The position numbers were made by a program, and so were the translations under genes. DNA of 64,000 bases, taken from positions 1 through 64,000 of the forward strand of contig NZ_JADNQT010000004.1 of the NCBI RefSeq assembly GCF_015594605.1, written 5' to 3'. The notes below the pieces were generated by a model that was not told the origin of the DNA, ran no database searches, and worked only from the letters and a program-made list of their open reading frames with translations. Positions within the stretch are counted from its first letter, which is position 1, and each line of letters begins with the position of its first letter. Shown here piece by piece: positions 55,360 to 64,000 of this stretch. The DNA is from Streptococcus sp. HF-1907 (lineage in GTDB: Bacteria > Bacillota > Bacilli > Lactobacillales > Streptococcaceae).

Positions 55360-57258
55360 TTATTTCACTTCAAGAAGGTTAGCACCGTGTGCAACAGTTC
55401 CTTCAGCAACTGGTTTAACTTCTGCATAATCAGCAGTATTAGTTACGATAACCATCGTAGTATTATCTAAACCAGCGGCAGCAATTGCTGCTGAGTCAAA
55501 TGTTCCAAGAACATCACCTTTTTTAACTTTTTGTTCTGCTTTAACTTTTTGATCAAAGCCTTTACCATCCATTGATACTGTATCAATACCAATGTGGATA
55601 AGGATTTCAGCACCGTTATCAGATTTGATACCGTAAGCATGACCTGTTTCAAAAGCGATTTGGATTGTACCATCAACTGGTGAGTAAACTGTTTTTCCGC
55701 TTGGTTTGATAGCGATACCGTTACCCATAACACCTGAAGAGAAGACTGGATCGTTAACAGTGTTAAGTGCTACTGTTTCACCATCAAGTGGGCTAACGAT
55801 TGTTTCAGCCTCTGCTTTTGCTGGTGTAGCAATTGGTGCTGGCTCAGCAGCTGGTTTTTCAGCTTCTTCAGCTTCTTCAGCCTCTTCATAACCAAACATG
55901 TAAGTCAATACAAAGGCAAGAGCTGTAGTTGCAAGTACCATGATGACATATTTAAGAACTTGACCATTAAGATAAAGAAGAGTACCTGGAATGATAGTGA
56001 TACCAAAACCAGTACCAGCAAGGTTAAAGATTGAAGCTAACCAACCACCAGCAGCACCAGCGATAAGACCCATGATAAATGGTTTACCAAAACGAAGGTT
56101 AACCCCGAAGATAGCAGGTTCAGTGATACCAAGTCCAGCAGAGAGAGCAGCTGGGAAAGCAAGAGCTTTCAATTTAGCAGATTTAGTTTTCACACCAACG
56201 GCAAGAGTTGCACCAGCTTGGGCAGTCATAGCGGCAGTGATGATTGCATTGAATGGGTCTTTACCATCAGCAGCAATCAATTGTGATTCAAGAAGGTTGA
56301 AAATGTGGTGAACACCAGTTACCACGATAACTTGGTGAAGTCCACCAATGATAAGACCTGAAAGACCAAGTGGCAAGTTGAGCAAGAATTTAGTTCCTGC
56401 AAGAACATAGTTTTCAACAGAGTGGAAGACTGGACCAATGACAAAGAGTGCCAAGATTGACATGATAAGGAATGTCAAGAATGGAACTACCAAGAGGTCA
56501 AGAACATCTGGAATGATTTTGTGAAGTTTTTTCTCAAGTTTTGCACCAAGAAGACCTACGAAGAAGGCTGGCAATACTGAGTTTTGGTAACCAACTACTG
56601 GGATGAAACCGAAGAAGTAGATTGGTTTTGCTGCGCCAGAAGCAACGTTCCAAGCATTTGGAAGTGATGAGTTAACCATCATCAAACCAAGTACCAAACC
56701 GATAACTGGGTTACCACCGAATACGCGGAAGGCAGACCATGAAATCAAGGCTGGGAAGAAGGCAAAGGCTGTATCAGTCAAAACAACTGTATAAGTATAG
56801 AAGTTTGAAGCTGAGAAGGCTTTTGAAGTTGTTCCAAAGAGACCCAAGATAGTGTCGTTATTGATAGCTCCGCGGATACCCATGAACAAACCAGTCGCTA
56901 CGATTGCAGGAAGCAATGGAACGAAAACATCACCAAATGAACGAATAGCACGTTTGAAGAAGTTACCTTGTTTAGCAGCTTCAGCTTTTTGTTCTTCTTT
57001 TGAAGCTGTTGGCATACCTAGCGATACAACTTCATCATAAATTTTGTTAACTGTACCAGTACCAAAAATGATTTGGTATTGACCTGAATTGAAGAAAGCC
57101 CCTTGGACTTTTTCGATGTTTTCAACAGCGTCTTTGTCGATAGCATTTTCATCTTTGACCATGACACGAAGACGAGTCGCACAGTGAGCTACGCTGTTGA
57201 CGTTATCAAGACCACCAATAGCCTTGATGACTTCTTTTGCAATTTGTGTGTTGTCCAT
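55360..57258 (-). CDS. scrA: Sucrose-specific PTS transporter, EIIBCA
   Basis: Imports sucrose as sucrose 6-phosphate, 632 residues in the order B-C-A. The phosphorylated cysteine of EIIB is in SVAHCATRLRVMVKD, the EIIC domain spans about residues 105-460 with ten spans, and the EIIA histidine is in AEILIHIGIDTVSM. An Ala/Glu-rich linker joins C and A. The ATG at 57258 fits relatives, although the TTG at 57264 is closer to AAGGAG. It diverges from scrB over shared operators. Confidence 0.94.
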   Translation of the reverse strand: MDNTQIAKEVIKAIGGLDNVNSVAHCATRLRVMVKDENAIDKDAVENIEKVQGAFFNSGQYQIIFGTGTVNKIYDEVVSLGMPTASKEEQKAEAAKQGNFFKRAIRSFGDVFVPLLPAIVATGLFMGIRGAINNDTILGLFGTTSKAFSASNFYTYTVVLTDTAFAFFPALISWSAFRVFGGNPVIGLVLGLMMVNSSLPNAWNVASGAAKPIYFFGFIPVVGYQNSVLPAFFVGLLGAKLEKKLHKIIPDVLDLLVVPFLTFLIMSILALFVIGPVFHSVENYVLAGTKFLLNLPLGLSGLIIGGLHQVIVVTGVHHIFNLLESQLIAADGKDPFNAIITAAMTAQAGATLAVGVKTKSAKLKALAFPAALSAGLGITEPAIFGVNLRFGKPFIMGLIAGAAGGWLASIFNLAGTGFGITIIPGTLLYLNGQVLKYVIMVLATTALAFVLTYMFGYEEAEEAEEAEKPAAEPAPIATPAKAEAETIVSPLDGETVALNTVNDPVFSSGVMGNGIAIKPSGKTVYSPVDGTIQIAFETGHAYGIKSDNGAEILIHIGIDTVSMDGKGFDQKVKAEQKVKKGDVLGTFDSAAIAAAGLDNTTMVIVTNTADYAEVKPVAEGTVAHGANLLEVK

Positions 57259-57290
57259 TTGCAAAACTTCTCCTTTTGAATATTGAGTTC

Positions 57291-57303
57291 TGAAAGCGTT
57301 TCA
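57291..57303. promoter_or_regulatory. ScrR/cre-like operator in the scrA leader
   Basis: TGAAAGCGTTTCA, a near-perfect dyad typical of LacI-family and CcpA sites. It lies between the scrA promoter and its start codon, where bound ScrR or CcpA would block elongation. Confidence 0.75.
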
Positions 57304-57319
57304 CTCTCTTTACTCTATT

Positions 57320-57359
57320 ATTTTATCATGCTGTCTTAAAATATGTCAAGCGCTTTGCA
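57320..57359 (-). promoter_or_regulatory. scrA promoter with overlapping operator
   Basis: Minus strand TTGACA (57349-57344) and TAAAAT (57325-57320) with an 18-base spacer. The dyad CAAAGCGCTTGACA overlaps the -35, so repressor binding would exclude RNA polymerase. Confidence 0.7.
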
Positions 57360-57386
57360 GAAATTTTTATTTTTATTGGGAAATAA

Positions 57387-57415
57387 TTGATTTTATAACC
57401 GAAAACGTTTACTAT
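57387..57415 (+). promoter_or_regulatory. scrB promoter with overlapping operator
   Basis: TTGATT (57387-57392), 17 bases, TACTAT (57410-57415). The LacI-type half-palindrome GAAAACGTTTAC (57401-57412) covers the end of the spacer and the -10. Confidence 0.7.
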
Positions 57416-57452
57416 ATTAGTATAGAATATTAGGTTATAGGAGACTGAATCA

Positions 57453-58892
57453 ATGAATTTACCTACAGAAGTTCGTTACCGTCCTTACGCTGATTGGACA
57501 GCTGATGAAATCAAACATATTGAAGAAAATGTAGCCAAATCACCATGGCATGCGACTTATCATTTGGAACCAAAAACTGGATTGCTAAATGACCCTAACG
57601 GATTTTCTTACTTTAATGGTAAGTTTCATCTTTTTTATCAAAATTGGCCATTTGGTGCGGCACACGGTTTGAAACAATGGGTCCATACTGAATCTGAAGA
57701 TTTGGTGCATTTTACAGAAACAGGTGTTAAGCTTCAACCTGATAACCCACATGATAGCCACGGTGCCTATTCTGGTAGCGCCTATCCGATTGACGATAAA
57801 CTTTTCATCTTCTATACAGGAAATGTTCGTGATGAAAACTGGGTTCGCGACCCTCTTCAAGTCGGGGCTTGGATGGACAAAGATGGCAATATTGAAAAAT
57901 TTGACCAAGTGCTCATCCAACAACCATCAGACGTCACAGAACACTTCCGTGACCCTCAAATCTTTGTTTACCAAGGTCAGTTTTACGCTATCATTGGGGC
58001 ACAAAATCTTAATAAACAAGGCTTTATCAGACTTTATAAAGCTGTTGGTAATGACGTTCATAACTGGGAGTTGGTCGGTGACTTAGACTTCGGTGGCACT
58101 GGTTCAGAATACATGATTGAATGTCCTAACTTAGTCTTCGTTGATGGCAAACCAGTTCTTCTTTACAGCCCTCAAGGACTTGATAAATCAGAACTCAACT
58201 ACGATAACATTTATCCCAACACTTATAAAATCTGTCAAGCGTTTGACACAGAGAAACCTGCACTCCTAGGTGCTTCAGAAATCCACAACCTCGACTACGG
58301 GTTTGAGGCTTATGCTACTCAAGGCTTCAACATGCCTGACGGACGTGCCTTGATTGTGAGCTGGATTGGGCTTCCTGATGTAGATTATCCAACTGACCAA
58401 TACGACTACCAAGGCGCTATGAGTTTGGTTAAAGAATTGACACTGAAAGATGGCAAACTTTACCAATACCCTGTCGCAGCAATGGCTGAGCTCCGTGGGC
58501 AAGCAGAAAACTTAGCTGATAAAGCCCAAACAAACAACACTTACGAACTTGAAGTGACCGTTAAGGCTAACAGCAAAGCTGAACTTATCCTTTTTGCTGA
58601 TAAAGACGGCAAAGGATTGTCATTGACTGTCGATACAGAAAATGGTCAAGTCGTCCTCGATCGTTCTCAAGCTGGCCAACAATACGCTACTGAATTTGGA
58701 ACAAGCCGTAGCTGTCAAATTGACAATCATGACATCACTTTAAACATCTTCGTCGATAAATCAATCGTTGAAATCTTTGTTAACAAGGGTGAAAAAGTCT
58801 TCACCAGCCGTGTCTTCCCAGATACTGACCAAACAGGAATCACTGTCAAATCAGGCTCTATCTCAGGAACTTACTACGAATTGAATTACTAA
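57453..58892 (+). CDS. scrB: Sucrose-6-phosphate hydrolase (GH32)
   Basis: Splits sucrose 6-phosphate into glucose 6-phosphate and fructose, 479 residues, cytoplasmic. GH32 catalytic motifs are GLLNDPNGF (nucleophile Asp), FRDPQIF and EYMIECPNL (acid Glu). The C-terminal beta-sandwich ends at about residue 479. TAGGAG precedes the ATG. scrR follows after one base. Confidence 0.96.
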   Translation: MNLPTEVRYRPYADWTADEIKHIEENVAKSPWHATYHLEPKTGLLNDPNGFSYFNGKFHLFYQNWPFGAAHGLKQWVHTESEDLVHFTETGVKLQPDNPHDSHGAYSGSAYPIDDKLFIFYTGNVRDENWVRDPLQVGAWMDKDGNIEKFDQVLIQQPSDVTEHFRDPQIFVYQGQFYAIIGAQNLNKQGFIRLYKAVGNDVHNWELVGDLDFGGTGSEYMIECPNLVFVDGKPVLLYSPQGLDKSELNYDNIYPNTYKICQAFDTEKPALLGASEIHNLDYGFEAYATQGFNMPDGRALIVSWIGLPDVDYPTDQYDYQGAMSLVKELTLKDGKLYQYPVAAMAELRGQAENLADKAQTNNTYELEVTVKANSKAELILFADKDGKGLSLTVDTENGQVVLDRSQAGQQYATEFGTSRSCQIDNHDITLNIFVDKSIVEIFVNKGEKVFTSRVFPDTDQTGITVKSGSISGTYYELNY

Positions 58893-58893
58893 T

Positions 58894-59856
58894 ATGGTCG
58901 CTAAACTAACTGATGTCGCTGAGCTAGCTGGTGTTAGTCCCACTACTGTCTCTCGGGTCATTAACAACAAAGGCTATCTCTCGGAAAAAACAATTCAAAA
59001 AGTCAAAGATGCTATGAAAGAGTTGGGTTACAAGCCCAACAGCCTAGCTCGAGGACTTCAAGGAAAATCTGCCAAACTCATCGGGCTCATCTTTCCAAAT
59101 ATCTCTAACATTTTTTATGCGGAGCTGATTGAGCATCTTGAAAATGAGCTCTTTCAGCATGGCTATAAAACCATCATCTGCAATAGCGAGAGCGATCCCA
59201 TCAAGGAAAAAGAGTATCTCGAAATGTTAGAAGCCAATCAGGTGGATGGCATCATTTCAAGTAGCCACAACCTTGGGATTGATGATTACGAGCGCGTTGA
59301 GGCTCCCATCGTCGCTTTCGACCGCAACCTCGCACCAAACGTGCCCATCGTCTCTTCGGATAATTTTGAAGGGGGAAAAATGGCTGCGCGGACATTGCAA
59401 AAGAATGGCTGTGAGAAAATCATCATGATTACTGGAAATGATAACTCCGACTCCCCAACAGGACTCCGAAAACTAGGCTTCAATTTCCAAAATAAGGAAG
59501 CAGAAGTTATTCACATTCCAAATAACCTCTCCAACATCCGTCGTGAAATGGAGATTAAATCAATCCTCGCTACTCGAAAACCTGATGGTGTCTTCACCTC
59601 GGATGATTTGACAGCCCTGCTCACCATGAAGGTTGCTGGTCAAATGGGGCTCCGTATCCCCGACGATATCAAATTCATCGGCTACGACGGCACCCAGTTC
59701 ATACAGGATTTCTTCCCACAGTTAACCACTATCAAGCAACCCATCAGCGAAATTGCTAAACTTTTGGTTGATGTCTTACTTAAAAAAATTAATTGTGAGA
59801 AAACCAGCAAAGATTACATTCTACCAGTGAGCCTGCATCCTGGAAATAGCATTTAA
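58894..59856 (+). CDS. scrR: LacI-family sucrose operon repressor
   Basis: 320 residues. The N-terminal helix-turn-helix is KLTDVAELAGVSPTTVSRVINNKGYLS and the hinge YKPNSLARGLQGK. The rest is a sugar-binding periplasmic-type core. Directly downstream of scrB, it should repress both divergent scr promoters through the three operators at 57291-57412. Confidence 0.95.
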   Translation: MVAKLTDVAELAGVSPTTVSRVINNKGYLSEKTIQKVKDAMKELGYKPNSLARGLQGKSAKLIGLIFPNISNIFYAELIEHLENELFQHGYKTIICNSESDPIKEKEYLEMLEANQVDGIISSSHNLGIDDYERVEAPIVAFDRNLAPNVPIVSSDNFEGGKMAARTLQKNGCEKIIMITGNDNSDSPTGLRKLGFNFQNKEAEVIHIPNNLSNIRREMEIKSILATRKPDGVFTSDDLTALLTMKVAGQMGLRIPDDIKFIGYDGTQFIQDFFPQLTTIKQPISEIAKLLVDVLLKKINCEKTSKDYILPVSLHPGNSI

Positions 59857-59859
59857 GAC

Positions 59860-59895
59860 AAAACTGTAGATTGACACCAAATCTACAGTTTTCTT
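59860..59895. terminator. Terminator after scrR
   Basis: AAAACTGTAGATT-N7-AATCTACAGTTTT, a perfect 13-bp stem. Confidence 0.9.
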
Positions 59896-59939
59896 TATGC
59901 ACTTAAAAAGCCATTGAGCATAGACTCAATAGCTTGTTG

Positions 59940-60380
59940 TTATTCTTCTTCGGATGTTACTACAAACTGGCTCAAAAGCCCGTTTACGAATTTTGCAGAT
60001 GTTTCATCTGAATACTTCTTAGCAATTTCGATAACTTCGTTCAAAGCTACACGGTCAGGTGTTTCATCAAAATATTTGATTTCATACAATCCCAAGCGGA
60101 GCAATGATTTATCAACAGTTGTCAAACGGTCCAAGCTCCAACCATCTTTCAAATGGTCAGAAATTTCTTTGTCTAACTCGTCCTTGTGGTCAACAACACC
60201 GTTAACCAAGTTAAGCAAGAATGCTGGAACATCTACTTCGGTATCTTCACCAATATTTTTGTCATAGACAAAAGCAAACGCCGTCGCATCGACAAATTCA
60301 CCGCCAGTTTCTAGACTAAACAAGGTTTGAAATGCACGTTCGCGAAGGTCGCGTCTTGAGTTTTTAAATAGATTAGTCAT
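59940..60380 (-). CDS. nusB: Transcription antitermination factor NusB
   Basis: All-helical NusB, 146 residues, acts in rRNA antitermination with NusE. Typical parts are [17 protein letters not shown] and [28 protein letters not shown]. It overlaps the yqhY gene by eight bases. Confidence 0.95.
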   Translation of the reverse strand: MTNLFKNSRRDLRERAFQTLFSLETGGEFVDATAFAFVYDKNIGEDTEVDVPAFLLNLVNGVVDHKDELDKEISDHLKDGWSLDRLTTVDKSLLRLGLYEIKYFDETPDRVALNEVIEIAKKYSDETSAKFVNGLLSQFVVTSEEE

Positions 60381-60762
60381 TCAAGAAATCCTCGTCAAAA
60401 AGTGATTTCATATCTGGTTTTGGTGTTTTTTCTGGGACAATGCCTTCAACATGGATGTTCACTGCTGAAATAGTTACTTCTGCCATATCATAAACGGCTG
60501 CTTTAACGGCCTGTTGAATCTCCATAGAAACAGTTGGCACGCTAACGCCATATTGAAGATAGACGTAAATATCAGCAGTTACGGTTCCATCTTCCTCAGT
60601 GTGAAGGTAAACACCTTTGCTGAGATTGGCTTTGCTGAGGCCATCTGTTACTGCTTTATTGCGAAGAGAATGCACACCTTCTACTTTTGTTGCAGCAATC
60701 CCTGTGATTACTTCAAGGACACGTGGTGAAATGACGATTTCACCGATATTTTCAGTTGTCAT
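60373..60762 (-). CDS. yqhY: Asp23/Gls24 family envelope stress protein
   Basis: 129 residues, DUF322/Asp23 domain ([24 protein letters not shown] and [20 protein letters not shown]). The efp-yqhY-nusB order is conserved in Firmicutes. YqhY is thought to influence lipid synthesis in Bacillus, but its role in streptococci is not settled. Confidence 0.9.
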   Translation of the reverse strand: MTTENIGEIVISPRVLEVITGIAATKVEGVHSLRNKAVTDGLSKANLSKGVYLHTEEDGTVTADIYVYLQYGVSVPTVSMEIQQAVKAAVYDMAEVTISAVNIHVEGIVPEKTPKPDMKSLFDEDFLND

Positions 60763-60849
60763 AGCCTATCCTTTCCATCGTGTTTTCACGAAAATCGTAA
60801 AGAAGAGGGGCAAGTCCTTGCCCACACTCTCACTTCTGATACTATCTTA

Positions 60850-61410
60850 TTAGGCGCGTGAAACGTAAGTTCCTTCTGTTGTGTTGATAACCAATTTTTG
60901 TCCTACTTCGATAAAGTCTGGAACGTTAACAACAAGACCTGTTTCAAGAATTGCTGGTTTACCAGAACCTGTCACAGTTGCACCTTTGATTGAAGGTTGA
61001 GTTTCAGTGACAGTCAATTCAACAGTTGTTGGTACTTGCACACCGATAACTTCTGTTCCGTAGAATTGGATTTTAACATCTGAGTTTTCAAGGATGTAAA
61101 GCAATTCTTGTTCAACGTTTGCAACTGGGATTTCGTATTGATCGTAAGTTTCGTTGTTCATGAAGTAGGCAGTGTCATCCATCTTGTAAAGGTATTGCGC
61201 TGGCACTGTTTCGATGATAGCTTGTTCAAATTTTTCTTCTGGACGGTAGCTTGTATCAAATGTTGAACCAGTACGCACGTCACGCAATTTCATACGCATG
61301 ATTGTGTTACCTTTACCTGGTTTGTGGTGGCTTGCTTCAAGAACGCGGATCAATTTTCCATCTGCTGTTTCAAAAGTCATACCTGCTTTAAGCTTACTTG
61401 CTTCGATCAT
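60850..61410 (-). CDS. efp: Translation elongation factor P
   Basis: Relieves ribosome stalling at polyproline, 186 residues in three beta domains. The loop at the tip of domain I is HHKPGKGN. It is the first gene of the efp-yqhY-nusB unit. Confidence 0.96.
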   Translation of the reverse strand: MIEASKLKAGMTFETADGKLIRVLEASHHKPGKGNTIMRMKLRDVRTGSTFDTSYRPEEKFEQAIIETVPAQYLYKMDDTAYFMNNETYDQYEIPVANVEQELLYILENSDVKIQFYGTEVIGVQVPTTVELTVTETQPSIKGATVTGSGKPAILETGLVVNVPDFIEVGQKLVINTTEGTYVSRA

Positions 61411-61582
61411 TTTATCAATACCTCTTTTTAATTAAAAATTTTATCACTTCATTCTATCATAAAACGCAAAGATGCTCAAATGTTTTCAGCCCTTTAGCCT
61501 TTCTGTATTCGATTTCTTTAAACTTCCAGCAAGAAGCGGTCTATTTATGATGACTTTTTTGGGAAAATGGCAGAGCTGACAA

Positions 61583-62350
61583 TTGCCATCGTTCGCCTAC
61601 AAAAGGTCTCCCCCATCTTGAAAAATACCATTGTCAGCTGACAATGGGGGTTCCCAAGCAAAATGAGTCCCATTGTTTGCGAACAAGAGAGAGCTATTCT
61701 CAAACAAAATTAGCCCATTATTCACGTACAAAGGACAGTTCCGACTAGAATTCCTCCAATTGTTTTCGTACAATGAGTTTTTTCAAGCAGAATTACTCCC
61801 TTGTTCTCGTACGATGGCACTTCTCAAACTTGATAAGCTCCTTCGTTTCCGTGCGAAAAGAATTTTCAACTGGCGTTGCGTTACCTCCTCGGATCGATGC
61901 GAGGGGACTTCTCTATTGCGATTTCCGCTCTTGTTATTGTTCGAGAAGCATTATCAAACAGGTTAAGCCCTTTTGTTCTCATTTGAAGAGACTTGTCCAC
62001 CAAGATTTCTCTCTTTGTTTCCGTTCGAGGGAACTTTCCAAACAAGATTGCCTCCTTGTTCCTGTTCGAGAAGGGTTCTCAACTGCGATTACCTCTCTTG
62101 TTTTCATTTGAGAATACTCCTCATCTACAACCAACCTTCTTGTCCTTGTTCGAGAGGACCTCCCAAATCAGTTAACCTTTCTTGTTCTCATACGAGTAGA
62201 CTTTTCAAGGGAGCTGAACCCTTTTGTTTTCGTTCGACGGAGATTTTCTGACTGGGAAATAGCTCTTGTCAGCTGACAAAAGACATAGCAGAGAAAAATA
62301 CGACTCCTTGTCTGGCTACAATGACCATCCTGAGACAAGAAAAGCCCTAC
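61583..62350. repeat. Long degenerate tandem array, 42-bp period, about 17 units
   Basis: A 14-base core of the type TTGTTNTCGTTCGA or TTGTN6ACAA begins at 61631, 61673, 61718, 61760, 61801, 61842, 61889, 61931, 61973, 62015, 62056, 62098, 62140, 62182, 62224, 62266 and 62308. Eleven of the sixteen intervals are exactly 42. The perfect palindrome TTGTCAGCTGACAA occurs in both the first and the sixteenth unit. The 28 bases between cores are only loosely alike (often TTCTCAAACAAGATTACCTC). Short open frames run through it, but none spans it. It fills the 61411-62389 spacer. Confidence 0.88.
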
Positions 62351-62389
62351 TTCAAGCGAAGCAAGGCTCATCGTTTATTTGTCTAAGAC

Positions 62390-62845
62390 CTACTTTTCCA
62401 CACCCAGCCTTATCTCAGGCACATCGTGTTGGAAGTAAGGGACATTTTTGGCTTCTAGGAGCTCGATAGCAAAGGGGTGAATGCGATAGGCAGTCTTGTA
62501 GGTGATTTTCTTAATGCCTGCTTGCAGAAGAGCCTTAGTGCAGTTGATACAAGGGAAATGGGTCACGTAAATTTCGGTGTCTTTAGTGGAAATGCCTTCC
62601 TTGGCACACTGGATGAGGGCATTCATTTCGGCGTGGACGGTGCGAATGCAGTGACCATCCTCCATCTGGTGCCCCACTTCACTGCAGTTATCAGTGTCAG
62701 AAACCCCACCATTGTAGCCTGTGGCGATAATGCGTTTGTCCTTGACTAGAACAGCGCCGACAAAGGCGCGGTCACAGGTGGAGCGTTTGGAAATCAGCTC
62801 CGCGTTAGCCATGAAATAATCCTGCCATGAAAGTCTATCTGTCAT
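62390..62845 (-). CDS. comEB: ComE operon protein 2 / dCMP deaminase
   Basis: Zinc deaminase of 151 residues with TVHAEMNAL and [14 protein letters not shown]. It probably makes dUMP from dCMP. Despite its name, it is usually not needed for competence. It lies downstream of pepP on the minus strand. Confidence 0.92.
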   Translation of the reverse strand: MTDRLSWQDYFMANAELISKRSTCDRAFVGAVLVKDKRIIATGYNGGVSDTDNCSEVGHQMEDGHCIRTVHAEMNALIQCAKEGISTKDTEIYVTHFPCINCTKALLQAGIKKITYKTAYRIHPFAIELLEAKNVPYFQHDVPEIRLGVEK

Positions 62846-62887
62846 CTCATCCTCTCCTTCTCATCAGCTCTGCTATTTGCCAAAAGC

Positions 62888-63958
62888 CTACAAAACAATC
62901 AACTCTTTAGGCGCCAATGTCAAGACTTGGCAACCTTCCTCTGTCACCACAAGGTCGTCTTCGATGCGGACGCCATACTTGCCGTCAAGGTAAATCCCAG
63001 GCTCATCAGTGATAGCCATGCCCACCTCAACCAGCTCCTGCGACTTGCCAAAGTAAGGAATTTCGTGAATATCAAGCCCGATGCCATGCCCGATGCCGTG
63101 AGTAAAGAAATCACCGTAACCCGCCTCAACAATAATGTCACGCGCCACCTTATCATAGTCCACACGGGTCATGCCAGGCTTAACAGCATCGATAAGCGCC
63201 TGATTACTGCGAAGGGTGATGTCGTAAATGGCGTGCTCCTCGTCCGTCGTCTGTCCGATGTGGATGGTACGGGTCATGTCGCTGACATAGTGGTTGTAGT
63301 AGCAGCCAAAATCCATGGTCAAGCTCTCACCAGAGCGGATAACCTTGTCGCTAGCCACCCCGTGGGGCATAGCAGAGCGTTCACCAGATGCCACGATGAA
63401 CTCGAAAGAAGGCCCTTGGGCACCCAGCTCACGCATACGAAAGTCAAGGAAATTAGCCACCTGAATCTCAGTGGTTTCATTAGGTTTGATGAAGTCAAGC
63501 ACGTCTAGGAAGGCCTGGTCAGAGATGGCACAAGCCTGACGAATGGTAGCAATCTCACTGTTGTCCTTAATCATACGCAGATTTTCAAGGAAATTAGTCA
63601 TGGCAACCAGCTTGTAATCCGCAAAAACAGTTTCCAAGGTCTTGTAGAAGTTGTAAGACACTATTTCACCGTCAAATCCGATGGTCTTGAGACCGTCTTC
63701 CTTGATAATCTTAGCAATCTCAGTCAGAGCATCCCGCGTTTCCACAATATCAAAGCCCTTGACCACACCCTTAGCAATCAAAGTGTAACGCGAATCCGTT
63801 AAAAAGAGACGACGCTTTCCAGAAATAAAGACCGTCCCAGCTGTCCCATGAAAACCAGTTAGGTAATAAACATTAGTCAGGTTAGTCACCAAAACCCCAT
63901 CGCAGTTTGTTTTCTCCATAGCAGCTACAAACTTGTCAACACGCGCTTCAAATACCAT
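62888..63958 (-). CDS. pepP: Xaa-Pro aminopeptidase, M24 family
   Basis: Removes N-terminal residues before proline, 356 residues. The pita-bread metal ligands are in MDFGCYYNHYVSDMTRT (two Asp), GIGHGIGLDIHE (His), TDEPGIY (Glu) and RIEDDLVV (Glu). AGGAAT precedes the ATG. In streptococci this gene often lies beside uvrA, which would be just outside the window. Confidence 0.92.
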   Translation of the reverse strand: MVFEARVDKFVAAMEKTNCDGVLVTNLTNVYYLTGFHGTAGTVFISGKRRLFLTDSRYTLIAKGVVKGFDIVETRDALTEIAKIIKEDGLKTIGFDGEIVSYNFYKTLETVFADYKLVAMTNFLENLRMIKDNSEIATIRQACAISDQAFLDVLDFIKPNETTEIQVANFLDFRMRELGAQGPSFEFIVASGERSAMPHGVASDKVIRSGESLTMDFGCYYNHYVSDMTRTIHIGQTTDEEHAIYDITLRSNQALIDAVKPGMTRVDYDKVARDIIVEAGYGDFFTHGIGHGIGLDIHEIPYFGKSQELVEVGMAITDEPGIYLDGKYGVRIEDDLVVTEEGCQVLTLAPKELIVL

Positions 63959-64000
63959 TTTATTCCTCCAAAGACTTAAATTACCTACATTTTAGCACGA

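Noticed and set aside
61673-62251. Overlapping plus-strand frames in the efp-comEB spacer
   Set aside because: They follow from the 42-bp period (14 codons), lie in different frames, lack ribosome binding sites and share no recognisable domain. Kept as repeat array, not genes.
61583-62350. CRISPR array
   Set aside because: No part of the 42-bp unit is near-identical between copies, spacers are not unique against a constant repeat, and no cas genes are present.

Overview
The window is a low-GC Firmicute chromosome segment and almost certainly comes from the genus Streptococcus. The gene orders are streptococcal: efp-yqhY-nusB beside scrR/scrB/scrA/scrK-manA; secA-aroG-aroG-acpS-alr-recG; alaT-codY-pncA-gatCAB; and yqeG-yqeH-yhbY-nadD-yqeK-rsfS. 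The regulatory sites (MET-box, CYS-box, CodY box, ScrR/cre-like operators) are also streptococcal. A member of the S. bovis/S. equinus complex or a close relative is my guess; I cannot prove the species from the sequence alone. No tRNA, rRNA or CRISPR array was seen.

Layout. 1-1.7 kb: the start of a gene running off the left edge, then branched-chain amino acid carrier brnQ. 1.8-9.9 kb: a sulfur amino acid acquisition island on the minus strand. It holds methionine ABC transporter metQ-M20 peptidase-metN-metP behind a MET-box, then a substrate-binding protein behind a CYS-box, an M20 amidohydrolase, a C26 gamma-glutamyl hydrolase and another binding protein. 10-16 kb: yebC, then the dihydroxyacetone system (dhaS/dhaQ diverging from dhaK-dhaL-dhaM-glpF) with a DhaS-type operator, then ndk. 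16-30 kb: a broken MerR/TipAS regulator, tmcAL, a DUF6261 gene between inverted repeats, the rsfS-to-yqeG ribosome/NAD cluster, an EamA exporter, a membrane-anchored DNase and a marR-MFS drug efflux pair. 30-37 kb: gatCAB, a frameshifted ROK kinase, pncA, codY, alaT. 37.4-38.8 kb: a decayed IS110-family element with a structured left end. 39-46.9 kb: universal stress protein, HAD/MazG fusion, asparaginase, aldo-keto reductase, an HTH/DUF2975 membrane cluster with a C8 tract, an unannotated 25-codon gene, recG. 46.9-64 kb: alr, acpS, two tandem DAHP synthases, secA, manA, the sucrose regulon, nusB-yqhY-efp, a long intergenic repeat array, comEB and pepP.

How it works together. Much of the window is nutrient acquisition under dedicated regulators: methionine/cystine uptake with peptidases that could free sulfur amino acids from conjugates, sucrose uptake by ScrA feeding ScrB and ScrK, and dihydroxyacetone phosphorylation at the expense of PEP. 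CodY, itself in the window behind a CodY box, is the expected global nitrogen regulator. The rest is translation, ribosome assembly and envelope housekeeping.

The most unusual content is intergenic. Three separate long spacers (about 19.7, 26.0 and 61.6-62.3 kb) each carry a degenerate tandem array with the same 41-42 bp period, four helical turns, but with different sequences. The largest has 17 recognisable cores and 11 of its 16 intervals are exactly 42 bp. Several hairpin-rich repeat modules also occur between housekeeping genes. Four loci are disrupted (MerR/TipAS, ROK kinase, DUF2975, IS110 transposase), which suggests some decay or, for single-base cases, possible sequencing error.
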